A stretch of 64,000 nt of DNA, from assembly GCF_900187385.1 (NCBI RefSeq), contig NZ_FYEY01000002.1:28067-92066 (forward strand). The letters run 5' to 3'. Under the pieces are notes generated by a model. It was not told the DNA's origin and did not search any database. It saw only the letters and a program-made list of their open reading frames with translations. Shown here piece after piece: positions 15,071 through 23,009 of this stretch. Each line of letters begins with the position of its first letter. Positions within the stretch are counted from its first letter, which is position 1. Position numbers and translations under genes: made by a program. Origin of the DNA: Streptomyces sp. 2114.4 (GTDB lineage Bacteria; Actinomycetota; Actinomycetes; Streptomycetales; Streptomycetaceae).

Positions 15071-15962
15071 CATGCCGATGCCGCGTCGTCCCCACCTCCA
15101 CCTCCACCGGCATCACCTGCCGCAGCACATGAAACTGCGTCCCATCCCGCATCCACTCCACCCCGCCCACCGCGTCACCTGCGACCTCCAGGGCCTGCGC
15201 CAGCAGCCCCGACAACGCCACATCCAGCGGCGTCGACAGCAACAGCCGGCCGCCTCCCACATCCACGACGGCGCGCTTCGGCCGGGACGCCGCACCGGTG
15301 AAGCCGACGGCCACCGCGTCCTGCGCCCGCGCGTGCCGGACCTTCACCCACGCCCGCCGGCCCGCCGCATACCGTCCGCTGGTCCGCTTCGCGACGATCC
15401 CCTCAATGCCCTGCCCGCGCAGGGCCTCCAGCCACTCCAGGGCCTCGCCCCGGTCGGTGGTGGACGGCACGGCCTGGAGGGGCGGCCCCAGTGGCCCCAG
15501 GACAGCCAGGAGCCGTTCGCGGCGCTCCTCGTACGGCCGCGCCCGCAAATCCTCACCCTCCACCGCCAGAGCATCGAACGCCGCGTACGAGGCGGGCAGT
15601 TGCGAGGCCAGAAGCCGGGCCCGCAGCGGTGACGACAGGGCCCGCTGCTGCACCGCGGTGAAGTCCACGTGGCCTTCCTGGTAGATGACGGCCTCCCCGT
15701 CGAGGACCGTGCCCGGCGGTAGCTGCTCGGCGGCCTGTGCGAGGTCGGGGAAGTGGGCGGTCACTGAGCGGTGGGAGCGGCCGGCCTGGAGTCGTGCGCG
15801 GCCTTCCTGGGGGCGGGCCACGATGACGCGGTGCCCGTCGAACTTCGGCTCGTATGCCCAGCCGGGCCCGGACGGTAGGTCGGTGGCGGCTTCGGCGAGG
15901 GCGACGGTCGCGGGCAGTCGGAGTGGCATGCCAGGGCAACGAGGGCCGGTGGTGGTCGTCAC
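15036..15962 (-). CDS. ATP-dependent DNA ligase
   Basis: 308 aa. Adenylation motif EPKFDGHR with nucleophile Lys40; VLDGEAV (motif III, about 85-91); GIEGIVAKR (motif IV, 185-193); WVKVRH (motif V, 205-210); and a short C-terminal OB-fold-like domain. This is the compact ATP-dependent ligase type (LigC/LigD-ligase-like) common in actinobacteria and their phages; it seals nicks using ATP. It is the only large leftward gene in a rightward block, convergent to 14678 and divergent from the 16058 unit, so it probably has its own promoter near 15965. Confidence 0.88.
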   Translation of the reverse strand: MTTTTGPRCPGMPLRLPATVALAEAATDLPSGPGWAYEPKFDGHRVIVARPQEGRARLQAGRSHRSVTAHFPDLAQAAEQLPPGTVLDGEAVIYQEGHVDFTAVQQRALSSPLRARLLASQLPASYAAFDALAVEGEDLRARPYEERRERLLAVLGPLGPPLQAVPSTTDRGEALEWLEALRGQGIEGIVAKRTSGRYAAGRRAWVKVRHARAQDAVAVGFTGAASRPKRAVVDVGGGRLLLSTPLDVALSGLLAQALEVAGDAVGGVEWMRDGTQFHVLRQVMPVEVEVGTTRHRHVTVRRLRPDLG

Positions 15963-15991
15963 CGTGGCGTGGGCCGTACGAACACTTCACT

Positions 15992-16027
15992 GAACCTGTT
16001 GTGCAGACCCTCGAAATCTGTCATGCT
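15992..16027 (+). promoter_or_regulatory. Family A promoter-like element, copy 2
   Basis: GAACCTG (15992-15998), -35 TTGTGC, a 17-base spacer containing ACCCTCGAAATCTGT, and CATGCT (16022-16027). It is 31 bases before ATG 16058. Confidence 0.65.
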
Positions 16028-16057
16028 GTTCTCAAGCAGACAACAGGGGAGCCCCGC

Positions 16058-16420
16058 ATGGACACCACCCGCTACTCCGTCACCCTCACCCGCCCCGGCT
16101 ACACCACCATCGCCCTCGGCCCCTACTCCATCCGCGGCGTCGCCGACCTGACCGCCTGGAACCTCACCCACCACCTCCGCGACCAGGCCGACGCCCAGGT
16201 CGACGTCGAGCCCCACGACGAAACGCTGGAACACCTCCCCGAGCTGCCCACCACCCCGCAGGAACTCGCCACGGTCCTGGCCAACGAACCCGCCACCACC
16301 GACCGGCTCGACATCTACGCCCGCCTCGCCGCCCAAGTCGGCGGCCCCGAGTCCCGCAAGCTGCTGGCCGACGCCTACATGCGATGCGCAGTCGCCCTCT
16401 GGCCCGAAATCGCCGGCTGA
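16058..16420 (+). CDS. Unknown small protein
   Basis: 120 aa, ATG 16058 with GGGGAG 5 bases before. The N-terminal half looks beta (RYSVTLTRPGYTTIALGPYS), the C-terminal half helical. It forms a single-gene unit with family A copy 2 and a 12-base-stem terminator. Confidence 0.6.
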   Translation: MDTTRYSVTLTRPGYTTIALGPYSIRGVADLTAWNLTHHLRDQADAQVDVEPHDETLEHLPELPTTPQELATVLANEPATTDRLDIYARLAAQVGGPESRKLLADAYMRCAVALWPEIAG

Positions 16421-16432
16421 CCACCACCGACC

Positions 16433-16466
16433 GCGGCCCGCGCCCTCACCCCCAGGCGCGGGCCGC
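16433..16466. terminator. Hairpin terminator
   Basis: Perfect 12-base stem GCGGCCCGCGCC / GGCGCGGGCCGC, 13 bases after the 16420 stop. Confidence 0.65.
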
Positions 16467-16500
16467 CCCAATCCTTGCAACACCAGCAGGAGGCAGCGTC

Positions 16501-16773
16501 ATGACACACAAGCTCTCCAGCCAAGTCCTCACCGCCCTCTTCGGCCACATCCCCCAGCACGTCACCGAAGCCCGCGACGACTTCCTCACCGCCAAGAACC
16601 GCTGGCGCTGGGCTCAAGAAGAACTCCGCCGCAACAACGGCGAGGACCCTGAGTGGACGCAGGCACTCCACGAGGAGCGCACCGAGGCCTTCCGCGACAT
16701 GCGGACCGCGGGCGACGTCGTTACCGCGTTCAGCCCGAGCCTCGCGCGCTCCCTCTTCAACGCCTCGCACTGA
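16501..16773 (+). CDS. Unknown small helical protein
   Basis: 90 aa, ATG 16501 preceded by AGGAGG at 8 bases. Charged helix in the middle (DDFLTAKNRWRWAQEELRRN). Unrecognised. Confidence 0.55.
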   Translation: MTHKLSSQVLTALFGHIPQHVTEARDDFLTAKNRWRWAQEELRRNNGEDPEWTQALHEERTEAFRDMRTAGDVVTAFSPSLARSLFNASH

Positions 16774-16781
16774 CCCACGCC

Positions 16782-16814
16782 GGGGCAACGCCCCGCACCA
16801 AACCGCGACAGCAT
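16782..16814 (+). promoter_or_regulatory. Family B promoter-like element, copy 3
   Basis: GGGGCAA (16782-16788), 14 bases (one more than the others), CCGCG (16803-16807), CAGCAT ending at 16814. ATG 16839 follows behind an AAGGAG site. Confidence 0.55.
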
Positions 16815-16838
16815 GGACACCCGCCCAAGGAGCCCCGC

Positions 16839-17336
16839 ATGACCGCCGCTACCTGGCCGTTCGGAACCGACGCCGACCGCGACGACCCACTCACCGCCCT
16901 GCGCATCCCCGTCACTGGTACCCACCCCAAGTGGCACTACATCGCCACCTTCGACCGCGGCTCCGAGGCCCGCCCCACCGACGCCGAGGCAAGGATGCTC
17001 GCCAGCTTCATTGAGGAGTACAAGGAGTACTTCTTCAACGACTCCTACAAGGCCAAGCTGCTGAAACGTCCGCTCGACGTCGACGCCGTCACCAAGATCT
17101 TCCACAAGTGGGGTGACAGTGACTGGTCATACCGCGTCGTCACCTGGCAGTACGGCCCCTTCTGGGTCCCGGTCTCCCCGCGGCTTCGAGGCGGAGAGTT
17201 CGAGTACGACCTGCTGCCCGCGCACACGCTGGAGCAGGTCATGGACCGCTGCCACAGCATGCACACCGAATACCCCAGCAAGCACTGGGCGGAGTGGAAG
17301 GCCAGCCACCCCGAGACCTTCGGGGATGACCAGTGA
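16839..17336 (+). CDS. Unknown 165-aa protein, head of overlapping gene chain
   Basis: ATG 16839. Aromatic-rich alpha/beta protein (HPKWHYIATFDRG; EEYKEYFFNDSYKAKLLKRP; WSYRVVTWQYGPFWVP). No motif. The next seven genes follow with four-base GTGA overlaps, so the whole chain to 19199 is probably one translationally coupled operon under family B copy 3. Confidence 0.6.
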   Translation: MTAATWPFGTDADRDDPLTALRIPVTGTHPKWHYIATFDRGSEARPTDAEARMLASFIEEYKEYFFNDSYKAKLLKRPLDVDAVTKIFHKWGDSDWSYRVVTWQYGPFWVPVSPRLRGGEFEYDLLPAHTLEQVMDRCHSMHTEYPSKHWAEWKASHPETFGDDQ

Positions 17337-17566
17337 CCAGCCACGCCCTCGACGCCGCCGGCGGCCCCACGCTCACCGACTGGCTCGACACCGACGAGCA
17401 CCGCGACCAGGCCTGGAACCTCCACCAGCACATCGCCGACCGCGAAGGCCCGTACGCCGCGGCCGCGTGGCTCATCGGCGCCAGCACCCGCCCCACCCGC
17501 AACGGGCACAGCACAGACGCCCGCGCAGCCGCACACGCCCACATCAACGCCCGGGAGCAGCAGTGA
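17333..17566 (+). CDS. Unknown small protein
   Basis: 77 aa from GTG 17333, four-base overlap with both neighbours. Acidic N-terminus and an Ala-rich helix; ends INAREQQ because the next gene's ribosome site (GGAGCAGCAGTG) is read through its last codons. Confidence 0.55.
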   Translation: MTSHALDAAGGPTLTDWLDTDEHRDQAWNLHQHIADREGPYAAAAWLIGASTRPTRNGHSTDARAAAHAHINAREQQ

Positions 17567-17748
17567 CCAGCACCCACCCCGAGCAGGCCACCGACGAGCA
17601 GGTAGAACAGCTCGCCCGCGGCCTCGCCGGCGCAGCCCACATCAACCCGCAGCGCACCGCGCCGCCATGGGACCAGCTCACCCCCGAACAGCAGGACCAG
17701 CACCGGTCAGAAGCACGACGCAGCAGCAGCGCTGAGGAGGAGCGGTGA
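17563..17748 (+). CDS. Unknown small acidic protein
   Basis: 61 aa from GTG 17563. Starts VTSTHPEQATDEQVEQLARG and contains PPWDQLTPEQQDQHR, a pattern seen in small Streptomyces phage peptides. No function known. Overlaps both neighbours by four bases. Confidence 0.5.
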   Translation: MTSTHPEQATDEQVEQLARGLAGAAHINPQRTAPPWDQLTPEQQDQHRSEARRSSSAEEER

Positions 17749-18062
17749 TTGTCACGCTGGCCGTGATCGCCGCCCTGGCCGTCGGGTACCTCGCTGGCCG
17801 CACCCGCCCGATCGAAGCCCTCGACAACCGCCTCAATCCCTGGATCTGGAAGCAGGCCCGCCACGCCAGCGCCAAGCGGCACCCCGGTTGGTGGATCGCT
17901 CAGATCTACTTCCTCGGCTTCATCCTCATCCACCCGATCCAGGCCATGAGTAACCGCCGGGAAAACCAGCGTCGGCGTGCTGAATCGGCCCAAACGCCAT
18001 GTTTCAAGCCTGCCTTCGACCCGAACTGGGCCGTCAACCGGACCAAGAAGGAGCAGCAGTGA
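17745..18062 (+). CDS. Small membrane protein
   Basis: 105 aa from GTG 17745. N-terminal hydrophobic segment (VTLAVIAALAVGYLAG), a second in the middle (WWIAQIYFLGFILIHPI), and a basic Arg/Asn-rich C-terminus. Coupled to both neighbours by overlaps. Unknown role. Confidence 0.55.
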   Translation: MIVTLAVIAALAVGYLAGRTRPIEALDNRLNPWIWKQARHASAKRHPGWWIAQIYFLGFILIHPIQAMSNRRENQRRRAESAQTPCFKPAFDPNWAVNRTKKEQQ

Positions 18063-18544
18063 CCAACACCATCCCTGACTCCCTCGCCAGCTACCTGCAG
18101 CAGCGACAGGCCGCCCACGCCGACAGGGTCCGCGCCGTTCTCGCCGCCCTCACCGGCTGGGAGCAGGCGCTGGTCCATGACGCAGCCGTCATGGGCTACG
18201 TCCAGGGCATGCGGCACCCCGAGGGCGAGCCCATCGGCAAGGACCGGCAGACCATCGCCCACGTCATCGACGCCTGCTTGGCGTTCCCCGACCTCTACCC
18301 GGCGATCAAATCTCTCGAGGCTTCCACGGAACGGCGGGAGACTGTCGAGTATTTCGTCCAGTGCCAGCAGCCCGACGGCACGTGGGAGCAGGCCGGCGGC
18401 ACGACCCAGAACCCCGCCCTCGTCCTCCAGCGACTCGCCGCGCGCCGCCGGGCGCAGCCGGACTTCGAGTACCGCATCGCCCGGCGCACCACTACAGCCC
18501 GCGTCGTGACGTTCGATGTGGCCGACAGCGAGGAGCAGCAGTGA
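18059..18544 (+). CDS. Unknown 161-aa protein
   Basis: GTG 18059. N-terminal helical part (DSLASYLQQRQAAHADRVRA), then a mixed C-terminal half (VEYFVQCQQPDGTWEQAGGT). It ends SEEQQ owing to the shared junction sequence. Unrecognised. Confidence 0.55.
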   Translation: MTNTIPDSLASYLQQRQAAHADRVRAVLAALTGWEQALVHDAAVMGYVQGMRHPEGEPIGKDRQTIAHVIDACLAFPDLYPAIKSLEASTERRETVEYFVQCQQPDGTWEQAGGTTQNPALVLQRLAARRRAQPDFEYRIARRTTTARVVTFDVADSEEQQ

Positions 18545-19032
18545 CCGACGACCTGCGGCAGCGCATCGCCTCCGCCATGGCGGAGGCTGCCGGAAGCCGC
18601 GCGTTCCGCAACACCGACCCGGCATGGAACCACATGCGGTCCATCTGGCTCGCCCACGCCGACGCCGCCCTCGGCTCCCTCCGCCCCGAGCTGAAGCAGC
18701 TGCGGACCCGCGCCTGGAAGGCGGAACGTGCCGTCAACCTCCTCGCTGGCTCCCACCGCCGAGCCGAACAAGCCGAGGCGACCATCGCCCGCGCTGCGGA
18801 ACGCCTGGCTGTATGGGAGCAGCGACTCCCCGAGACCGTGAAGCTCGCGCCCATCATCGAGACGGTCCGCCGCGACCTCGGCATCGAGGAGGCGTCGTGC
18901 GCCGAGTGCGGGCATCCCAAAGACCAGCACCAGGACGCGGACGAGCCCGTATCTGTCGGCCTGTGCACCGTGTGCGACCAGGCTGGCAGCGACGACGCCT
19001 GGCACAACTACGAACCCCAGGAGCAGCAGTGA
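18541..19032 (+). CDS. Unknown 163-aa protein with C-terminal zinc-finger-like motif
   Basis: GTG 18541. Long helical N-terminal two thirds; the last ~45 residues hold CAECGHPKDQH ... CTVCDQ ... WHNYEP, a recurring Cys-x-x-Cys-x-His / Cys-x-x-Cys / Trp-His module that also ends the protein at 21919-22488. The first residues (VTDDLRQ) are copied in the 25-aa mini-gene at 11800. Confidence 0.6.
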   Translation: MTDDLRQRIASAMAEAAGSRAFRNTDPAWNHMRSIWLAHADAALGSLRPELKQLRTRAWKAERAVNLLAGSHRRAEQAEATIARAAERLAVWEQRLPETVKLAPIIETVRRDLGIEEASCAECGHPKDQHQDADEPVSVGLCTVCDQAGSDDAWHNYEPQEQQ

Positions 19033-19199
19033 CCGACCCTATCGACCAGCACCTCGCGGACAGCGCCGCCCGCACCGAGACCGACCACGTGCTGGACCGG
19101 CTCACCGCCGACAACGACCGGATGCTCGCCGCCCTCGACGAGGTCATCGACGTCGAGGCCGGCCTCCAGCAGATCCTCGACCGCGCCAAGGAGGCGTGA
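19029..19199 (+). CDS. Small helical protein
   Basis: 56 aa from GTG 19029, last gene of the overlapping chain. Single charged helix (RTETDHVLDRLTADNDRML); its C-terminal DVEAGLQQILDRAKEA is repeated in the 11800 mini-gene. Confidence 0.5.
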   Translation: MTDPIDQHLADSAARTETDHVLDRLTADNDRMLAALDEVIDVEAGLQQILDRAKEA

Positions 19200-19265
19200 T
19201 GCCCGCGACGCGTCGAACGGGGCGTGACCGGCGTGACGGCCGAGTGAGCGCTGGGTGAGGGTTCG

Positions 19266-19409
19266 ATGACCGACAGCAATAGAATTCAGCCAGACGCGAC
19301 AGCAGCAACACGGCCTGCTACACCTGACGTCAACACGCCCGTGGCATATGCACGCAACGCAAAAATCGACTGCCGCCCGACGGCCCAGCCACCGGCCAGC
19401 TGCGAATGA
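19266..19409 (+). CDS. Possible 47-aa protein
   Basis: ATG 19266 (MTDSNRIQPDATAATRPATP) to TGA 19409 with a GAGGG site before it. No motif, composition plain; could be coding or chance. The rest of 19200-19579 shows no gene; an AT-rich stretch (19495-19540) just before the next gene probably holds its promoter. Confidence 0.3.
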   Translation: MTDSNRIQPDATAATRPATPDVNTPVAYARNAKIDCRPTAQPPASCE

Positions 19410-19579
19410 CCGGAGCGGGCCGCCGGCGCTGACAGCCCAGACAAGCCCGCTCCACAACAGGCCCGCCCGTCACCCGCGTTACCGGCGACACCGCCATCAT
19501 TGGCGAATATTCAACCGAATACATCAGCGAATCCTTCCTAGGAAGAACACCCCAACAAAGCCCCGCCCCAGGAGAACGC

Positions 19580-20416
19580 TTGGACAGCACCGCGCTCGCC
19601 GGCCTACTCGAGGCCCGCCGTGCCCTCATAGACCCGGCGACCGTCCCCGGCATCCAGGTCGCCCAAAACCCCGGACGCCGAGCCGCAGGCCGAGGCCTCA
19701 CCCAGTCCCACGTCGACCAAATGGCCGGCTACGACAACAACACCTACAACCGCCTCATCAACGGCAAAATCCACAACCCCAGCTTCAAGCTCCTCCGCGC
19801 CTACGCCAACGCACTCCGCCTTACCGAGCAAGAGTGGGTGGCCATGTGCCGCTACGCCCGCGGCGACGACCCCAACAGCCGCCTCCACCCCCGCTCAGGC
19901 CTCGAAGTGCCCGGCATGTGGAAGGACGTCATCGACGGCAGCCGGCACATGGCGTACATCACCGACCAGTCGTACAACCTCCTCGCCCACAACGAGCCTT
20001 TCGTCAGCCTGTTCGCCCACCAGCAACCGCCGCCGAACATGATGGAGTGGATGTTGCTGTCCGATGAGGCACGCACCACCCTCACGGGCTGGAAGACCGT
20101 CTGGACGCCGTACGTCCTGCCACAGCTACGCGGAGCGCGCGCCATCCTGCCCGACGACGAAACCCTCGCCCGCATCGAGGACGCCGTCATCAAGGACACC
20201 GAATGCGGACCGCTGTACGAGGAGCGCTCCACCGCCCAGGTCCACCCCGACGGGCAGGAACGCCCCCTCCTCCACCCCACGCTCGGGCCGTGCTGGGTGC
20301 AGATCTGCGCGGCAGAGCCCCTGTCCAGCCCCAACGCCCGGGTCATGTTCGTGAAGCTGAACCCCGGCGCCGACCCCTCACAGATACGCCGCCCCTACCT
20401 ACGAGCCGCGGCTTGA
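19580..20416 (+). CDS. XRE regulator with MmyB-like ligand-binding domain
   Basis: 278 aa from TTG 19580, preceded by AGGAGAACGC; no ATG or GTG fits as well. Residues ~35-95 are a helix-turn-helix (GLTQSHVDQMAGYDNNTYNR). The C-terminal part (VIDGSRHMAYITDQSYNLLA, then HNEPF) matches the MmyB-type domain of Streptomyces regulators, where a PAS-like fold follows the HTH. It is separated from the next gene, a type III PKS, only by a terminator, so it may control it. Confidence 0.7.
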   Translation: MDSTALAGLLEARRALIDPATVPGIQVAQNPGRRAAGRGLTQSHVDQMAGYDNNTYNRLINGKIHNPSFKLLRAYANALRLTEQEWVAMCRYARGDDPNSRLHPRSGLEVPGMWKDVIDGSRHMAYITDQSYNLLAHNEPFVSLFAHQQPPPNMMEWMLLSDEARTTLTGWKTVWTPYVLPQLRGARAILPDDETLARIEDAVIKDTECGPLYEERSTAQVHPDGQERPLLHPTLGPCWVQICAAEPLSSPNARVMFVKLNPGADPSQIRRPYLRAAA

Positions 20417-20420
20417 TCAC

Positions 20421-20448
20421 GGCCCGCCCGAGGCACACCGGGCGGGCC
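20421..20448. terminator. Hairpin terminator
   Basis: Perfect 10-base stem GGCCCGCCCG / CGGGCGGGCC between the MmyB-like gene and the PKS gene. Confidence 0.6.
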
Positions 20449-20486
20449 ATCGCCGTATCGTGAAGGCTTCACCAGGGGGAGGCCTC

Positions 20487-21536
20487 ATGCCCGTGCACGT
20501 CACCCGCCCCACCATCGACCATCCCAACCACTGGGCCACGACCGACGACATCTGCGACAACATCACCCAGCACCACCCCGACCACCCCAAACTCGGGACC
20601 GTGCTGCGCGTCATCCGCAACACCGGCGTCCAACGCCGTGCACTCCACCACCCCCTGGAATCCGAGCAGATATCCGGCAGCCTGGGTGTCGCCGACCGCA
20701 ACCAGCAGGCGTGGGACGACGCATCGAGCCTCGCCGAAACCGCCGCCGAGAGGGCCCTCGAGGAAGCCGGCCTCCAGCCGAGCGACATCACCGCGATCGT
20801 CACCAGCAACACCACCAGCTGGGCCGCCCCCGGCCTCGACGTCCACCTCGTCGAGCAGCTGCGCCTGCGCCCCGACGCCCGCCGCATCGCCCTCGCCACC
20901 GTCGGCTGTATTGGCGGCGCCCAGGCCCTCACCCGCGCCGCGGACCTCGTCGCCGCGCACCCGGGCGCCCGCGTCCTTGTCGTCGTGTCCGAGGCCCTGT
21001 CCACGATCTACCACCACGGGGACACGTCGATGGAGTCGATGATCTACAAGGCGTTGTTCGGAGACGCCGCCTCTGCCTGCATCGTCACCGCCGACCAGCT
21101 CCAGCCGGGCATGCGCATCGACGACACCTGGGAATATCTCCTCCCCCACTCCCGCGAACGCTACTGGGGCCGCATCGACGAGGCGGGCATTCACTTCGAC
21201 TCCACCCGCGCCGCGACCACCGCACCCACTGACGCCATGCCCGCCCTGCGTGACTGGCTCAAGCAGCACGACGGCCTCGCCCCGGCCTTCGCGGTCATCC
21301 ACGCCGGCGGACCCGCCATCCTCAACGCCGCCCAGAAAGGCCTCGGCCTCACCGCGGCACAGCTCACCCACTCCTGGGCCAGCCTCGCGCAGGTGGGCAA
21401 CCTCGGCGGCGCCTCCGTCCTCGACGTGCTGCGCCGCACCCACGACACCCCACCAGCCGACGGGGACCGCGGCGTCACGCTCGCCTACGGGCCAGGGTTC
21501 GCCACCACCGCACTCACCGGCACCTGGGTCAGCTGA
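20487..21536 (+). CDS. Type III polyketide synthase-like (thiolase-fold) enzyme
   Basis: 349 aa from ATG 20487 with GGGGGAGG before it. Thiolase fold of the chalcone-synthase/KAS III class: Cys141 in VGCIGGAQAL, His272 in VIHAGGPAIL, Asn305 in GNLGGASVLDVL. The His-to-Asn spacing (33) equals that of chalcone synthase, and Cys-to-His is close (131 against 139). It should load an acyl-CoA on Cys141 and extend it with malonyl-CoA units. A KAS III-like ketosynthase is the main alternative, because the N-terminus is short and divergent. It is unusual cargo for a phage or plasmid. Confidence 0.75.
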   Translation: MPVHVTRPTIDHPNHWATTDDICDNITQHHPDHPKLGTVLRVIRNTGVQRRALHHPLESEQISGSLGVADRNQQAWDDASSLAETAAERALEEAGLQPSDITAIVTSNTTSWAAPGLDVHLVEQLRLRPDARRIALATVGCIGGAQALTRAADLVAAHPGARVLVVVSEALSTIYHHGDTSMESMIYKALFGDAASACIVTADQLQPGMRIDDTWEYLLPHSRERYWGRIDEAGIHFDSTRAATTAPTDAMPALRDWLKQHDGLAPAFAVIHAGGPAILNAAQKGLGLTAAQLTHSWASLAQVGNLGGASVLDVLRRTHDTPPADGDRGVTLAYGPGFATTALTGTWVS

Positions 21537-21563
21537 CCGCCCCCTTCCGACCGCGCCCTGGTA

Positions 21564-21595
21564 GGGGCAATGAATCCGGCGAACCGCGCCAGCAT
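21564..21595 (+). promoter_or_regulatory. Family B promoter-like element, copy 4
   Basis: GGGGCAA (21564-21570), 13 bases, CCGCG (21584-21588), CAGCAT ending at 21595; ATG 21602 is seven bases on, so a leaderless message is likely. Confidence 0.6.
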
Positions 21596-21601
21596 GGGGA
21601 C

Positions 21602-21922
21602 ATGGCCCCTTCCCCTGAACCCCAGCCCGACCGCATCGTCCTCAACGACGCCACCATCTGGCCCACCATCGCCGAGACACCCCGACGCCAACAGCTCTGC
21701 GACTGGCTCACCGCCAACGGCATCGACTACCAGAACGTCGCCGTGCCCGACCCGCTGACCGTGGAAACCGTCCCGGACGGCCAGCGCATCATCCGGCACA
21801 CCGTCTACCTGCTCACCGATGACGGTTACCGGTACACCGACCCCAACGACCCCAACCAGGCCGCCCGCGAGGAACGCACGGCGCCCCTTCTCGTCGAGCC
21901 GCCAGCCGAGGAGCAGCAGTGA
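21602..21922 (+). CDS. Unknown small protein
   Basis: 106 aa, ATG 21602, no ribosome site (leaderless under family B copy 4). Mixed alpha/beta (LCDWLTANGIDYQNVAVPDP; RIIRHTVYLLTDDGYRYT). Ends PPAEEQQ from the shared junction sequence with the next gene. Confidence 0.55.
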   Translation: MAPSPEPQPDRIVLNDATIWPTIAETPRRQQLCDWLTANGIDYQNVAVPDPLTVETVPDGQRIIRHTVYLLTDDGYRYTDPNDPNQAAREERTAPLLVEPPAEEQQ

Positions 21923-22488
21923 CGCAGCACCACGCGCCCGCCTGGGCGATCGACCTCGTCATAGCCCTCCAGCAGCACGAAGACGAGCACCCCGACAACG
22001 GCACCACCTGCCTCATCGACCCGCTGAACGCCGTCCCCGAAGACGCCCGGAACGCCGCGCAGATCATCGCCGCCTACCGCCAGCAGAGCCCACCACCCGA
22101 CCTGAAGAAGCAACTCGACGAGGCCGAGAACCAGGCCCGCGGATGGGAGCAGAAGTACTTCGAGCTGGGCGAGAAGCGCTCCGAGGCCCTGGCCGCCATC
22201 GACCGGGTGCAGAACGTCTCCACCGCACCTGAGGCCATGGACGCCAACGAGCCTGACCGTGGCAGCTACCTTCGTGGCTACAAGCATGGCGTGCTCGCCG
22301 CCAAGTCCGCGCTTCGCTCCCCGACCGAGCCGTCCGCCACGTCCGCCAATCACCCGTGCACGCACTGCACTCACCCAAAGAGCGCGCACATCGCCGACCC
22401 GGTCTGGTGCCGCCACTGCCCACCCGATACCAGCTACGTCGCCGCCCCGGGCTGGCATCAGTACGATCCAGTCGAGGAGCAACGGTAA
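21919..22488 (+). CDS. Unknown 189-aa protein with coiled coil and zinc-finger-like tail
   Basis: GTG 21919, four-base overlap upstream. A coiled coil in the middle (LKKQLDEAENQARGWEQKYF) is followed by a C-terminal CTHCTHPKSAH ... CRHC ... WHQYDP zinc module like that of the 18541 protein. A phage accessory protein of unknown role. Confidence 0.55.
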   Translation: MTQHHAPAWAIDLVIALQQHEDEHPDNGTTCLIDPLNAVPEDARNAAQIIAAYRQQSPPPDLKKQLDEAENQARGWEQKYFELGEKRSEALAAIDRVQNVSTAPEAMDANEPDRGSYLRGYKHGVLAAKSALRSPTEPSATSANHPCTHCTHPKSAHIADPVWCRHCPPDTSYVAAPGWHQYDPVEEQR

Positions 22489-22526
22489 GCGACCGGGCCA
22501 GCAGCATCATCGGCGCGGTCCTGGGC

Positions 22527-22610
22527 GTGGCTGTCGGCGGCATCCTCACCGTGTACGGGGTGCGTGTCGCCATCGACTGGGCCATCGCGCGAGCCGTGCA
22601 GGCTGGCTGA
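22527..22610 (+). CDS. Small membrane peptide with damaged start region
   Basis: In frame from 22485 the sequence reads as a single-span membrane peptide (ASSIIGAVLGVAVGGILTVY), but the codon where sister genes have GTG is GTA (22485-22487). The first normal start in frame is GTG 22527. Either a shorter peptide is made or the gene has lost its start. Confidence 0.35.
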   Translation: MAVGGILTVYGVRVAIDWAIARAVQAG

Positions 22611-22622
22611 GACACTGCCGGG

Positions 22623-22922
22623 GTGCCGGCCCCACCCGAGCCCCACGAGGCCGTCGAAGCCACACCCTGGGCGCCCGGCCAGGGCCCTTCGCCCACCGTG
22701 CAGACGTGGCCGCGGACGAGCCGGCCCGCGCTCCGCGTCTTCATCCGCGGCCAGTGGCGACGCTGCCCCGTCATCGCCGTGCACCGGTACCGGGACGGCC
22801 GGACCGCGGTGCAGGTCGACGTGCACCTGGACAGTGACACCAGCTATCAGGCCCGCACCTACCGCTGGGACCCCGACGCCATGCGCATCGCCGCCGCTGG
22901 GGACCCGCCGCTCGAGCCGTGA
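22623..22922 (+). CDS. Unknown small protein
   Basis: 99 aa from GTG 22623. Pro-rich N-terminus, then a compact beta-like part (LRVFIRGQWRRCPVIAVHRY, RTAVQVDVHLD). It is the last rightward gene before a convergent leftward block; 22923-23009 shows no gene I can support. Confidence 0.5.
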   Translation: MPAPPEPHEAVEATPWAPGQGPSPTVQTWPRTSRPALRVFIRGQWRRCPVIAVHRYRDGRTAVQVDVHLDSDTSYQARTYRWDPDAMRIAAAGDPPLEP

Positions 22923-23009
22923 ACGTGGGGCGCCACACCGTCCGAGGAAGAAAGCGCCGCGGCACGACGAAGCCCCACCCAGTTCGGGCGGTGCGTCTCG
23001 GTACGTGGA

